DNA from: Anaeramoeba flamelloides
Lineage: Eukaryota; Metamonada; Anaeramoebidae
Length of the DNA: 64,000 nt
NCBI GenBank assembly: GCA_027625915.1
Contig: JANTQA010000026.1
Coordinates: 8,618,001 to 8,682,000 of the forward strand
Direction: 5' to 3'
A program made the position numbers and the translations under genes. Shown here in pieces: positions 23,301 through 35,271 of this stretch. Position 1 is the stretch's first letter. Each line of letters starts with the position of its first letter. The notes under the pieces were generated by a model. It did no database searches and was not told where the DNA came from. It worked only from the letters and a program-made list of their open reading frames with translations.

Positions 23301-25177
23301 CATTTTTCGAAAAAAGTGACAAAGAAAAGCACCCAGTTTCCAATTTTAAATTTTCTTTTCGATAATTTTGAATACAATTGTGTTAGGTTTGGAAGTGTCG
23401 CTCTTTGTTCCATTTTTTGAGATCTAAAAGATTTTTTTTTTTTCATTTTTTACATTTTTCAAATGAGCTATTTTTACGAGAAAGAATCTTATAAAATCCA
23501 TGCACTTTTCAAATATAGAGTGGATTATAAAACAGCAGCAAATCAGATTAAAAACCGAATAAAACCAATTTTGCACCCAAAGAAATTTAATTTGTTTTAA
23601 ATTGAAGAAATTTAAGCATTTGGAAATTTATAAAACAAGAAAAAATTGGATTTGTATGTATTTTGCTTGGAATTTTAGAAATTGAGATAACTATGAAACT
23701 TTGAAATTTGAATTTTTTTTTTGTAAGAAAAAATGAATTTTTTGAAATATGAGAAGCCCTATGGACTTGATTTTGCTAATTGAATTTTTTCATATTGATC
23801 TCTCACTTTATTATTTTATTCGAATTTTTTGCAATTAGAAATACCTTTTGAAACTTTTTTTTGTTTGAATTTTTGAAATTATGAATCTTGTGAAAGTTTT
23901 TTAAATTATTTGGATTTTGTGTCTTATAGATCCTGATGATTTTTTTTTTTTTTGTTTTTTGAATTTTTGTCTTTGAGATTCTGTGAAACATTTTTTAGAG
24001 AATTGCATTTTTTGACTTTATGATTCTTTGTAACTTTTTTTTGTTATTTGAATTTTTGTCATTAAAATCATTTGTAAAATTTTTTTATTGGCTTATTGGA
24101 GGGATTTCGATAATTAAGATCCTATTTATTTTTTTTTGTTATTTGAATTTTTTCAACCAAAAGAAAGGCACTTTCACATTTTCATTTTTTGCAAGTCAAT
24201 TCTTCCAATCTGAAGAAAATTCTTGGAGGTAATTTCTTGTCCTTAAAATTAAAAAAAAAAAAAAATAAATTGTTTGACCATTTCTTTGTTCGTTTTTTTC
24301 TTTATTGAGGCAATAAGAACAAAAAAAACAAAAAAAAAAAAAGAAAAATTCTTTAAAAAATATTTATAATATCTCCTCAACGTTACAACGAAACAGAACA
24401 CGCACAAAGTTTCTTATCCTTTGGAAAGCATTTTATTTTTTTTATAACCTGTAAATTTTAATAACCAATCTTATTCATGGCTTGGTGTTCTTTCTTTTGT
24501 GAAAAATAGTTTTTTCTCACTTTTTCCGTTTTTTTTTATTTTACAATTTTTGTTTTATGGTTGATGAATCTGTTTTGAAATTAAAAAACCATTTTTGGAG
24601 GTTTGAAAACCTAAAAGAGCTCTGATTAAAGTTTTTAAAAAAAAAAAAAAAAAAAAAACAATGGATACTCAAAATACTTACCTTCCCAAGGGTTACCGTT
24701 TGCATAATAATCTCCATTCTCAGCAAGAAAGTAATTGTTACAGTACGCCATTCCGATCTGCTTGATCGCAATATTTTTCTTTGTAAAGAAATCAACTTTT
24801 CGAAGGGAATCCAATTTGCTATTTTGTGGATCTTTGAAAGGTACCTCGTTATATCTACCTCCATCTGCTAAAGAATAAACTGTACCTGATTTTGTAAGAA
24901 TAAGGTAAGTTTTCGAACCAGAAGCAATATCGGCGATTGACTCGTTTGGTAAATGATATTTTTTAACTCCCAGATCTTTATGGTGAAGTTCGAGACTATT
25001 CCTTTTGCACCAAACAAGTAGATGCGAATAACACCCCATAACAATTTTTTTTGGTTTTGTGATTTTGGTTTTTGGTACAGGCGACCATAAAGGTAATCTG
25101 TTGTTATTAGTTAGATAACCTAAATGTTTGTCACAACTTATAATGACATCAGGTTTTTCCTTTTCATTTTCTGACAT
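20341..25177 (-). CDS. RCC1-BTB-BTB protein (IBtk-like), two exons
   Basis: Proposed exons on the minus strand are 25177-24682 and 21614-20341. They join in phase across GAAG|GTAAGT and ATAG|GAAG to give 589 residues. The first ~375 residues hold about seven RCC1-like blades, each with the G-x-x-(H/T/N)-x-x-x-L/F-x-x-(N/S)-G core (for example GQSHSVLLTNEGKVFSCGG and GEHQQLAITQEYELFGWG). Two BTB-like segments follow. The first is poorly conserved (from about residue 385). The second is clear, with DFSLLI, a long Asp/Glu run, VHKFILLARSGLFREMF and a hydrophobic helical end. RCC1 plus two BTBs is the layout of IBtk-type proteins, usually substrate adaptors for cullin-3 ubiquitin ligase; that role is inferred. 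Reading exon 2 alone from a TTG would miss the first three blades. Confidence 0.85.
21615..24681 (-). other. 3.07 kb intron of the RCC1-BTB gene
   Basis: Flanked by GTAAGT and AG with matching phase. Contains a hairpin array (about 21960-22345), repeated GGAACCAAA units at about 23122-23156, long T tracts and Phe-rich spurious ORFs. No gene recognised inside. Confidence 0.75.
21960..22345. repeat. AT-rich hairpin array (family H), copy 2
   Basis: Three hairpin types in series. First, AATTTGAGAAATAAAC with its complement 30-40 bases on. Second, a GGTTTTCTTGAGTTTTCTG-type arm with its complement ending ACCACAAGAAAACC. Third, CCAGAATTTAAAAGAAT with its complement ATTCTTTTGAATTCTGG. Spacers are CCGCCGTTAA and GGCACTCTACGACACTCTAC. 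The array sits inside the RCC1-BTB intron. Confidence 0.75.
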
Positions 25178-26439
25178 GTATTTTCGTAAAAATTAATTTT
25201 GTGTGAAAAAAGAAAAAAATGGAATTTTTCTAGATTTATATTTTCGATTCAGTTTTCATCTGTTTTGAAACAATTTGTTATTTTTGTTAAGAAGAGAATA
25301 TTTGGGTGAGTTTCTTTCTGTTTAATGAGTTGATCAGTAAAGTAGGAAATTTTTTTTCACAAAACAAAGTTATTCTCTTATTTTACTTGTTTAGTGTTTC
25401 TTCATTAAGTAATAATTCCTCTCATCTTTGAAAATACAAAAAGTAAATCAATATTTAAAGAGGCGAGTTATTTAGTTGTTGTTGATTATGAGATTTGGTG
25501 ATTATTTTTATTATCTCTCTTTGAATATTTAGTTTCTTTTGACTGTTTAATTGTCAAAAAGTACACTTTCATTTTTAAAAAAAGTATTTAATTTGATAAA
25601 TATATTATAAAAATAAAATTTTAGTTAAATAAAAGTCTTAAAATGATTTGTACATTGATGAAATTAATTTAGTATATATAAAATAATTATTTCAGATATC
25701 TAAGTATAAAAATTATTTGATTTTTTTTTGCAATTATTTACTTATATTTTTACAATAAAACCCCTTTAATTAATATTTTCAAGAACCGATAGATCGTTCA
25801 TTTTTATTCATTTAATTTTCATAGTATTTTTTCTAATGAAATGAAATATGCAATATTCATACTATTGAAACCATTATTTAAGAATTTTCAAAAAAATATT
25901 GAGGCAAACCATTCTTTTATTATTAAATTTTGGAATTAGATTTTTATTTTCATTAGAATTTATCATTTGTAAAAAAAAAAAAAATCGAATTGGTTTAATA
26001 TTTTCGTAAGACTGGTATGCTGAGGAAATAGAAAAGAAATAATTATTCAGTTTCTGAAAGTACCAATTAATTAATTTTTTTTTTTTCCAAAATTATCAGG
26101 TAGGAAGAATTCATTTATTAACAATAACTCTTCAATTATTTAAAAATTTTCCTAATTTTTATTCTCCATACTTTAACTTTTTTAATAAGGGTAATAGTAC
26201 CTGGAAAATGAAAAAAAAAAAATAAAAAAAGATTATCTGGTGATATTTGAAAGGTCATGTTTTTTTTTTTTTTTTTTTTGTTTTTAGCAATACGGTGTTC
26301 ACATTTGTACAAGTTTCGAACATTGAAATACACTACTTTTTTTTTTCTCAAGTGTTTTTTAAAATGTATGTCATAGAGGTGAGAGAATAATAACAGTAAA
26401 ATTATAACTCTTGGGTTATATACGAAGAAATTTCATTTA

Positions 26440-26700
26440 CAGTGATTAAGAAAACATGTGACCAAGAGCATAAAGTATATTGTTACAAATAAAACACATG
26501 GTTATCATTCATGTTGTTTCAATACAATATCTAATTCACTACCTAATAGTATATCTACAAGGTCTTATCAATTTTGAAGGTAGACCCATCTTTTTTTCAG
26601 TAAAATTGAAGAATAGGAATTGAATTTGTTTAAAATTTATTCAGAATTTTAGTAATTCATCTGAAATTTAAAGTTTTTTTTTTTCACAAATCCAATTTTG
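26440..26700 (-). repeat. dispersed repeat R3, partial copy
   Basis: In reverse orientation it shares AGATATACTATTAGGTAGTG, a CAAAATTGATAAGACC-type block and the flanking A/T-rich blocks with the copies at 11.2, 16.3 and 41.6 kb. It covers only part of the unit. Confidence 0.45.
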
Positions 26701-27129
26701 GTATGTAAAATAATTTTAATTTGAGTCTAATTTATTTATTACTTAAATTTTTAAAGGCAAATTATTTAAAAGAATTGCTGTTTGGAATTTTTTTTTGTTC
26801 ACTAAGACTCAAACAAAGTTTTTTTTTTAGATTAATTAAAAATATTTCATAAATATTAACATGGCTAAGTAATACAAAGGAAAAATTTTTATCTAGTAAA
26901 AAAAAAAAACTTATTTAATCAATTCAAGAAGAAATGACCAAATTAGAACCATTGACTAATTGAAATTTTAACACTTTTCTAAATTACTCTACTCACAAAA
27001 CAAAAAATAAATAATTATTAATACAAATAAAACTAGGGTAAGTTAAAAATTGTGGAGATAATAAAACAAAAAAAATACATTTATAAATTTGTTGAAATTC
27101 TATTAGGAATATTGAAAAATCAAAAGGTT

Positions 27130-27410
27130 AGATACTACCAACTAATTTTCTTTTAGATAGTCTATTTGGACAAACTCAACTTTAACCTAATATCAATCAT
27201 TCGAGAAAAATTTTTTTATCAAACTAAAGAAGTTATATAATTCAAAAAATGAAATGAATACAAAAACCAAAAGATGAAAATGTGATTTTGATATTTTAAA
27301 AAAATACAAATTATTTCCAATTTGAATGAAATTTGATTATTGTGATTATTTGGACGGTTTTGTGGGTGGAAAATATTGAATTTTAGTATTAAATAAACCA
27401 AAAAAACGAA
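27130..27410 (-). repeat. dispersed repeat R2, copy D
   Basis: Reversed relative of 5750-6060 and 12150-12400. Shared blocks are AACTCAACTTTAACCTAATA, TCAATCATT, and AAATTATTTCCAATTTGAAT followed by TTATTGTGATTATTT. Confidence 0.55.
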
Positions 27411-27959
27411 CAGTTTATATCCAGGAAGTAAATCTAATCCATAATCATTTTGTAAATTTTTCCTTTTTTCTTATTTTTTCGAAATCTTTTTGAAACTTAA
27501 TTCTTTTGCAATTTTGTAATTTGATTGAAATTTCTTGAGTCATTAAGTAAAACCATGATAATCTAAAGCTATTTAAACAGCAAAAATGAATTTATAAAAA
27601 ATCCTATTATTTCTATTGGAAATTTCTTTGATCTTCAATTGGCAATTAAAGGAAATTCTCATAAAAATCAAAATAGAGTATTTCTAAAAATATTTTCACA
27701 CATTAAATAACAGTAGAATAAAATCAATTTAGTTTGTGAATAGAGAACTTGTAATCAAAAAAAAAAACTTTAAATGAATTTTATATCAACAAAATAGTCT
27801 AAAATGTGAAAACATTATTTAAATTTGGAAATTTCCAAAAATATTTTTCTTCTTCTAATATTAGAAGAAAAAACCCTTTAAACACATGTAATTCAATCAT
27901 TACAACCAGGACCCCTTTTACTCAAAAAACATTATATATTAAAATTACTATAAAATACT

Positions 27960-28510
27960 TTATTCAAAAATCCAATATATAAACCACATTCCGAATTTTA
28001 CACCGACCCAAAATCAAAAAAAAAGCAAAAAAAAAAACCCGATTTATTATATTTTTCCAAACCTAAGATAAAAATTCATATAAGTTAAAGGGGTAAGTAT
28101 TAATGTTTTTATAAATAATCATTAACATCCAAAGAAAAGAAAACAATAAAAAAGAAAAAAATAAAAATAACAGTGTGTCCAAAATGATGAAACGAGCTGA
28201 CCAAAAAATCTGAAACTAAATCTGTGAAAATTTCACCAACAATTGTTGATCTTTCAAATAGCAAGATAACATCGACAAAATCTATGTGATTTTCCAATTT
28301 TACAAACTCAGCACTAACATTCTATCAATCATTGAAAAAAAATTCAAGATCTAAGTAAACCGATTAAAAAACTGGTTAAAAGGGAAATGAAAACAAAACA
28401 AAAAAGACCAAAAATGAAATAGTTTGTAAAATCAAAAATTCTTTCCAAATTGAATGTAAAGTGTGGTATTGTTATTCTTCCAACAGTTTAAAATGTGTCC
28501 AAATTAATGG
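27960..28510 (-). repeat. dispersed repeat R2, copy B
   Basis: Reversed counterpart of copy A (12120-12660) over about 500 bases. Shared blocks include TTCACCAACAATTGTTGATC, the AGTATTAATGTTTTTATAA block and the TCTTCCAACAGTTT end. It lies about 550 bases from copy D, in the same orientation. Confidence 0.6.
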
Positions 28511-28863
28511 AATTTAGTTTATATTTATATTCAAAACAATATAATTTTGAATTTTTAAACAAAAATATGAAAATTAATAAAACATAAAAATATATTTGGT
28601 GAGTGAATCTAATAAATCAAATTAATATAAAAATTTGAAATTTATATTGAATTTTCATTCTAAAAAAAAAAAAAAGCTTTTTTTTTTTTTTAATTGTAGA
28701 AAAAAATATTTTAAAAAATTCTGATATTTTATTTAAAAATATAAAATAGAATTTTGAAAATGTAAAAGAAAAATATATTTAAAACGAAAAAACAGAAATT
28801 TTGAAAAAAAAAAAAAAAAATTAAAAAAAAAAATAGATTTTGTTGATAATAAGAAATTTGGAA

Positions 28864-30033
28864 TTAGAGATTCTCAGAATTATTCAAATTGGAATTGTTA
28901 TTTTGAAATTTTTCTTCATTTCTTTTTTTTTCTTCTTCAATTAATAATTCTAAAACAGAACTCCTCTGGCCAGTAATTAATGATGAGAAAGAATCGGTTT
29001 CAAATGTTATATCATTATCATTTTGATTTTTGAAATTCTGATCATTCTTTTCATCAGTTTGGTTTTCGTTCATGTTTTCAAGAATTTTATCAATTTCTTT
29101 CTCATTTTGATTCTCATAATTTAAATCTTTTTCAAGTTCTTTTTCTTTATTTAACAGTAATAATGAATTATCAATTCCCTGTATTTTTACCTCTTCTTTT
29201 TTTGTGTGATCATTTATATTATCTTTATCTTTTTCTTTTACATTCTCATTGCTATTGTTATTTTCATTTTCATTTTCGTTATCTGAATTCAAATTATCCA
29301 AATATGAATGCATTATTTGAGTGTTTTCAGTTTTGTGATTATAACTTTGCAAAATATCCAATATTTCTCTTTTTGGGGATTGAAACAAAATCGGCTTAGT
29401 ATTTAAAATTTTATTATTTTCATTTTTGGAATTTCTAGTTTCATCATTTTCAGAATTTTCAGATTTTTTTGAATTTTTGTCTTTAGCGTCGGGCTTTTCC
29501 CCAATCCCTACACGGAAATATGCCCAAGAACTTAAAGAAAGACAATACTCTTCTTTGCCGATCATGACCAAATCGTTATGAAGAAGCTTTTTTGGCTTGT
29601 TTACTTGAACAAATTCTTGAATTTTCCCCGAGATCATACAAGCAGATTTGGAAACGTTTTCAATATAAACACCCTGGCTTTTGCATGTAACTATACAGTG
29701 CCGCCTTGATACAGTCATGTCTGTGTCAAGCAGAAATAAGATTTCTTTTGATTTTGGGAAGGAGATCGTCACAGTCTTCGTTTTCCCTTTAAATAAGGAA
29801 TTTGGATTCCTTCCAATAACAACACGAGTGTCTCCTAACTGCGAAAAGTTTAAGCAAATCACATTTTTTTTCTCTTCTTCTTCAGATAGGATCTTGAAGC
29901 CCTTTCTCTGCTTTGTGGGGGGTTTAATTTTGATCGATCTTGAAAACACTAGGTATACTTTGACATTAGATTGTTTGGTGTTGTCTGTCTTTGCAGTTTT
30001 TTTCTTTGGTTTACGTCTTCTAAAAATACTCAT
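28864..30033 (-). CDS. FHA-domain protein with acidic Asn-rich tail
   Basis: 389 residues, one exon, with a true ATG start. A short basic N-terminus (RRRKPKKK) precedes an FHA domain at about residues 60-170, carrying VVIGRNPNS (the conserved G-R strand), SRRHC (S-x-x-H phosphopeptide-binding core), and VYIENVSKSACMISGKI in place of the usual N-G-T/S loop. FHA domains bind phosphothreonine peptides, commonly in DNA-damage or kinase signalling. Residues from about 185 on are low-complexity Asn/Glu/Lys/Asp with no domain. An Asn replaces part of the usual loop, and LLHNDLVMIG fits the last FHA strands. No partner domain is present, so the specific role is unknown. Confidence 0.87.
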   Translation of the reverse strand: MSIFRRRKPKKKTAKTDNTKQSNVKVYLVFSRSIKIKPPTKQRKGFKILSEEEEKKNVICLNFSQLGDTRVVIGRNPNSLFKGKTKTVTISFPKSKEILFLLDTDMTVSRRHCIVTCKSQGVYIENVSKSACMISGKIQEFVQVNKPKKLLHNDLVMIGKEEYCLSLSSWAYFRVGIGEKPDAKDKNSKKSENSENDETRNSKNENNKILNTKPILFQSPKREILDILQSYNHKTENTQIMHSYLDNLNSDNENENENNNSNENVKEKDKDNINDHTKKEEVKIQGIDNSLLLLNKEKELEKDLNYENQNEKEIDKILENMNENQTDEKNDQNFKNQNDNDITFETDSFSSLITGQRSSVLELLIEEEKKRNEEKFQNNNSNLNNSENL

Positions 30034-31559
30034 TTGAATCTGGCTGTTTTTTCTTTTTGTTATTTTGGTACAAAGGGAATTTTGTTGCTTTGACAGTTAA
30101 TTTTAAATTTTGAATAAATCTAAAATGTAAAAAATGATTTACATACTTTATTTTTTGGCAAAATGACTCAAAAAAGTCCATTTTTAAATAAGTTACTTTT
30201 TGTTTGTTACTTATTTTATTCCTTTTTCGTTTTTCTAGTTGAAGCAAGGATTATTTTGTTCATTTTTGAGAATGATTAATTTCGATTTAGTTTTGGCTCA
30301 TTAAAAAAGCTTATTGATAAGATTTAAGGAACAAGAAAATTTCTCATAATTTTGAAAGCTTTTTACATACATCTTCTTTATGAACTTTTACGACACTGAT
30401 TTTATTATCAATCAAAAACTTGGATCTGAAATTAAATAACATAAATTGTACATCTTTTTTTCAAATTATTTAATTTTCTTTCAATTAGGATTCTTCTTTA
30501 ATCAATCCATATAGGTCAATGAGTATCATAAAATGGCACCAAAAAAAATATTGGAGATCACAACTTTTTATCGAATTCTTTGAAAACATTATTGTTTTCA
30601 AAATAACACATTCAAACTTGTTAATTTGTGTTAATAAAAAATTGAAATATAATTTTTTGATTTTTGTTTTTTAATCGAATAAAATTTTTGAGGTTGAAAA
30701 TAGTTGAAAAAAACTGTAAAAAATTTAAAGTCTGTTATCCAGAGTAGAATTAAACTAAAAATTTACACAATTAGAATATTTTTGAAATTAAATTCTCAAA
30801 ACTTTAAAACTACTAAAAAATGTGAAAATAAGTCTTTACATTTTTCATAAATGTTGAATGAAATGAATACAAAAAAAAAAAATGAGATTAAAATATTTAA
30901 AGTATTAGTTTGGGTTGGCCCAATTTTCCCAAAGAAAAAAATTCTATTTGTTAATATTGTTATAATTATTTAAGGGGGGGGGGGGGTATAGTGCCTTATT
31001 TGTGTTTAACCTTCCAATAATTCAAAAGAATTGGACAAAAATATGATTTTACTTTGTTCTTTTAATTACTGAAAAAGTGCCTTTATTTATTTATTTATTT
31101 TTTTTTTACTTTTTGAACAAAAAAGAATATTTCCAAAATTTTATTTTCATTTCAAAATTAAAACAAAAAATAGTCACTAGACAACACTTCTTGAATTTAT
31201 AAATTTTTATTTCGATTTTTTATCAAAGACTCAAAAATAGATTTATTAACAACTAGTGATAATAAGTAATGGGGATATTTGTTTTTTTTTTTTTTAATAA
31301 TATGAGAAATACTGATAAATTCATATAAATAGCTTGTATTTTTACTTCATTTTCCATTTTACAAATTTTTGTACTTTAGCTTTGGGTAAAATATTTTATT
31401 GTGTATTTATTTAGTCACTTTATTAAATATACTCGAATTCAAAAGATTCCTTCTCTGCTAATGTTTTAAAAATTGTGGTAATAGAGTACAAAAAATTAAA
31501 TTGAATTAAAAATTTTATTAAATTTATTTTAATTTATCAGAATTATTATTTTTTTAAAA
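30034..31559. other. gene-free region with hairpin module
   Basis: Between the FHA gene start and the LINE relic. Contains a G13 tract (30973-30985) immediately before a hairpin module and AT-rich DNA. No gene recognised. It probably holds the FHA promoter, though no specific motif was identified. Confidence 0.5.
30973..31085. repeat. hairpin module (family H), copy 3, with G13 tract
   Basis: Arms CCAATAATTCAAAAGAATTG and its near-complement TTCTTTTAATTACTG flank a short loop. It is preceded by 13 G and TATAGTGCC, and followed by AAAAAGTGCC. It lies downstream of the LINE relic on that element's strand. Confidence 0.6.
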
Positions 31560-33021
31560 TATAATATTTAGTAATTTTTTTTAAAACAGATATCCAGATT
31601 TTGAGATTATTTTCATAGGCTGGACAATTCCATAGAAAATGGTCCAAATCTTCAATGATATCCATTATTATTTATTTTTTTACATATCTCACAATATTTT
31701 AATTTATTTTTATTCATAATATAAACATAAGAATATCTATTTAAATAATTTGTAAAATTACTGAGTTTTAAAATTGAAGTTGAACCCTTCCATTTTAAAT
31801 ATCTTTTGTCTTTATTTTTTCCAAAATTTAGAAGAATTGAGTAAAATATTAGATTTTACTCTATTCTTTAGAATTCTATAAAACCGCCGTTAGTTTTTTT
31901 TTTCTTTGAGAAATAAAAAGAAAATTTTTGAAATTTTCTTTATATTTCTAAAATTAAAAAAAATCTAGACACTTGACGACACGACTGCTTGTTTATTTAT
32001 TATTTATTTGGATAATTTTTAAATATTTTTGGACTTTCTAATTTGAGCTATTTTCTAATTGATTAATTCTGAAATTCCCTAGTTCAATTTCTAGATGTCT
32101 TAAATTTTTTGTTTAACAATTAATATTTTCAAATTCTTTTCTTTCTAAAAGAGAGATAATTGATTAATTCATCAAAGATGAGTATTTTTAATTTCTGTAG
32201 GAACCCGAATTTTCTTTTATATATAATTATTTTAAACCAATATAAAATTTTACTTGGGTTTTTAAAATCTACCTAGGGTATTGTGGAATGATTAAATAAA
32301 TTTTTAATTTTTTTTTTATTAATTAAAATGTCAATATATTTAAAATTTGTTTTTGTTAAATCAAATATTTCTAATCCATTTAATAATTGGCTTTGTAATA
32401 TAGTTTGTAATAATTATATTTTTTTATTCTATTAAAAAAATTTTCGTTAGAAAATATTGATTAATTTTTTGAAATTGGACTTAACTTTATCTAGATTAAA
32501 TTTTAAAAGTTTTTTTTATCTAATCAAATACTTAGATAAAAAGAAATATCTTTGAAATTTAAGTTTTTTTTTTTTTAGTTTTATGAGTATTTGGTTTCAT
32601 TCTGAAATCTCTTATTATTTTATATATTTTTTGTAATTAGAAATTTATTTCTATTAATGATTCTTTCATAAGCAAAATTAGATCATCTGAAAAGATTTGG
32701 ACATGTTAGGTAAGTAATTAGATTTTTTCTAAGAGAAAAAAAGTCATAAATACAAAATAAGAAATGCAACAATAGATCTCTCTGATAAACACCAATTCCT
32801 TCTTTTGAATAAAAAGAAATTTGATATTTGACAATAATTTCATTTTTAAAATTTTTTTTAATTAAATAATGAAATTGTGAATGATGAATAGAGTCAAAAT
32901 ATTTTTTTAAATCTGAATCTAACAAACATTCCCGAAAATACCCGAAAATCGAAAATACCTGAAAATTTTTTAACCACAAAAAAACACTTTTTGAATAACT
33001 TCTAAGAAAAACTATTGGCAC
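31560..33021 (-). mobile_element. decayed LINE (non-LTR retrotransposon) with RT and zinc-knuckle remnants
   Basis: On the minus strand, 33021-32683 reads as reverse transcriptase. It has LLDSDLKKYFDSIHHSQFH (first catalytic Asp block, cf. D-I-x-K-x-F-D-x-I), a degraded G-I-x-x-x-D-L-L-L-x-F-L-F region where RTs have GxPQGxxLSPxLF, and, in a shifted frame at about 32690-32640, FSDDLILL, the counterpart of Y/F-x-D-D. At 31800-31560 two frames give KYCEICKK and IEDLDHFLWNCPAYENN, a zf-RVT-type C-terminal Cys/His motif. A hairpin array sits between these parts. At least three frame changes separate the pieces, so the copy is dead. The 5' end was not found. Confidence 0.72.
31830..31990. repeat. 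hairpin array (family H), copy 4, inside the LINE relic
   Basis: Two hairpins: CCAAAATTTAGAAGAATTGA with its complement TTCTTTAGAATTCT, then TTTGAGAAATAAAAAG with its complement. They are separated by AACCGCCGTTAG and followed by CTAGACACTTGACGACACG. The array lies between the RT-like and zinc-motif parts of the LINE. Confidence 0.7.
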
Positions 33022-35271
33022 AATATACTCATTTTATGGAAAATTTGGAATTTTATTTAAGAATAATTTATTTTTCTAAAAATATCAAAATTCAAAAAAA
33101 AATAAATTTTATGGAATGGTATTCAACCCGTTTTGAGAAAAATGAATTGGTATCTTGTATGAAAATAAATTTCTGGTCATTTCAAAATGATATTTAACTA
33201 AATGGGAGAAAATATACTTGTGGAGAAAACTTCTAATTATGTTTCATTAACCTTAATGATGTAATCTTAAATACAATCCCAAATAACCGAGTAAACTCTA
33301 ATCATGCAACAAATACCCAGATCCTACTCGAGGTGACTAAAGTAAAACCCAATTGTAATTTCCCCATCCATAAAAGGAACTGGTTTAATCTAAACATACT
33401 AAAACTATTCATACCAAACCTAACACAACCCATCCCAATACCCTGACATACACCCCCCTAATAAGTATCAAAAATTACTCAAATATACTCAAAATTTACC
33501 AAAACCTCTTTAGAGTAGTTTAAAGTAGATAATTCAAAAAAAAATATTTTTGCTGAAAGTAAAATTGTTATATTACTGTTAAACTGGGTATATTGATACT
33601 AGTATTTCTTAGAAGTTCTTCAGAAAGTATTTTTTTCATGGTTATAAAATTTTCAGGTATTTTCGATTTTCTGGTTTTTTCAGAAATATTTCAAACACCC
33701 TTTAAATTTATTATAATGAAAAAAAAATAAAAAAATAGATTATTAATTATTTTCAGATTGGATTTGAAAAATTAAGAATTAAATGAATTTTTTATTTATT
33801 GCTCACATTATACTAAATTCATTTTATTAAATCTTCGATAATATCTAGAAAAAAAAAATTTAAATAAAAAAAATCTTCCCAAAAGAAATTCTAGGAATTT
33901 AAAGTTTCAAAATAAAAAGTAATAAGATTGTATTTTGAAAGACTAAATTTATATATTTAGAAAATTGTTGTTCATTATTAATCAAAACAAAAATTATTAA
34001 AAACATTTTTATTTTTGATGAAGAAATAAAAGCTTTACCTTCACTAATATTTTTTAAACAATATATTCTTGGATAATTTATTGTTTTTTTTTTATAGAAT
34101 TTTAGATAATCAAAATATAACGGAAAACTAAAATAGAAATATTACTCATAGAAATTTTTAGAATTTTGAGGAATATTTGAATTTTAATGAAATAACCAAA
34201 AATAAGTAATTGTATTATTTCTTCATATATGTTGAGATTATCACTAATTTTTCTTTTTTTTATTGGTGATCGAATAAATTTTAAAAAAAATGAAAAGTTT
34301 GAGATTCTTCAAATTTACATAAGCTAAAAAAAAAAGGCTGTTAAAAATTGAGTACAATTTCACCATAATCAAAAAAAAAAAAAAAATTGTAAACAATAGA
34401 ATAATTTTCACATTCGGTTTATACAGAAAAGTACTGAATGAAAAATTCATTATTCACAAAAAAAAAATGAAAAAATATGGTTCTTTGTACTTTATATTTT
34501 GAGTTTTAACATAAAAAAATTATTTCATTTTTTAAAGTTTGTCCAGTTATTTTCAGGAATAATTGTTAAATTTATGAAAAATAATTTCATTCAATGAAAA
34601 AAAATGAGAAATTAATCATATTCTTTAGAACTACCAATAATCTGGTTTAATCCAAAAAAAAATAGTTTTTAAGAATTTCTCTTTTTAAGGTTTTCAAAAA
34701 AAAAGATATTAGATCAATTGATATCTTTATGATCCATGTTTTGTACAAATATAAAAATAATTCAATGTGCTGTCTTCACACATGGGTAATCAGTTGTTTT
34801 ATTAATTTATCCAAACAAAGATAATATGAAGAAAAAAAACTTTTTACCTTTATAAAAAAGGTGATATTTCCATACTATTCCGATTATAAAATTAATTAAA
34901 TATAAAGTCTTGAATTAAACTAGGGTTTATGATGTGGTGTCACACATAACAAAACAATTTGTATTCGAAACTTAAATGATTAAAATCAAATCATTTTTTC
35001 AAATTTTTTTCAAAAATTCTTTGTGTAGATTTTGCTCGATTTTTAAAAAAAAGAAAATATTAAATTCGTTTATTACTTTAAAAATCTAACAAAAACAATT
35101 TAACTTCTTTGGTTATTGTCTACTCGTTTTCTTTTTTTTCAATTGAAAGAAAAAAAAAAGCTAATAAAGCTGATCCAAAAACAAACCAAAAAAAAACAAA
35201 AACAAAAACAAACAACAAAAATCGAAAATATAAAAAAAGAAAAAAGAAAAAAACAAATCATTTATTAATTC
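33022..35271. other. gene-free region upstream of the Arp4 gene
   Basis: Includes a compositionally odd C-rich patch at 33230-33480 and an A-rich run (AAAACAAAAACAAA type) just before the Arp4 ATG that may be its 5' UTR. No gene recognised. TTTTCAGGTATTTTCGATTT at 33651 recurs reversed near 32930-32970. Confidence 0.5.

Larger units (their letters stand above)
25178..28863. other. gene-free region between RCC1-BTB and FHA genes
   Basis: Holds a partial R3 copy (26440-26700, reversed) and two R2 copies (27130-27410 and 27960-28510, reversed). The rest is A/T-tract DNA with no recognisable gene. The short frames here are repeat-derived or homopolymer-derived. Confidence 0.55.

Noticed and set aside
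24020-24232. 70-codon + strand frame inside the RCC1-BTB intron
   Set aside because: Phe/Leu-rich low-complexity reading of T-rich intron DNA; no splice or family support.
28109-28297. Repeat R2 frame as a small gene
   Set aside because: Its counterpart at 12361 shares only a short peptide and then diverges with different tails; it behaves as a repeat.
32683-33021. 112-codon minus-strand frame as a host gene
   Set aside because: It is reverse-transcriptase sequence from a decayed LINE; the remaining RT motif lies in another frame, so it is not an intact gene.
33230-33480. Insertion of mitochondrial DNA read with TGA as Trp
   Set aside because: The frame opens only over a short span and matches no mitochondrial protein I know; kept only as a composition anomaly.
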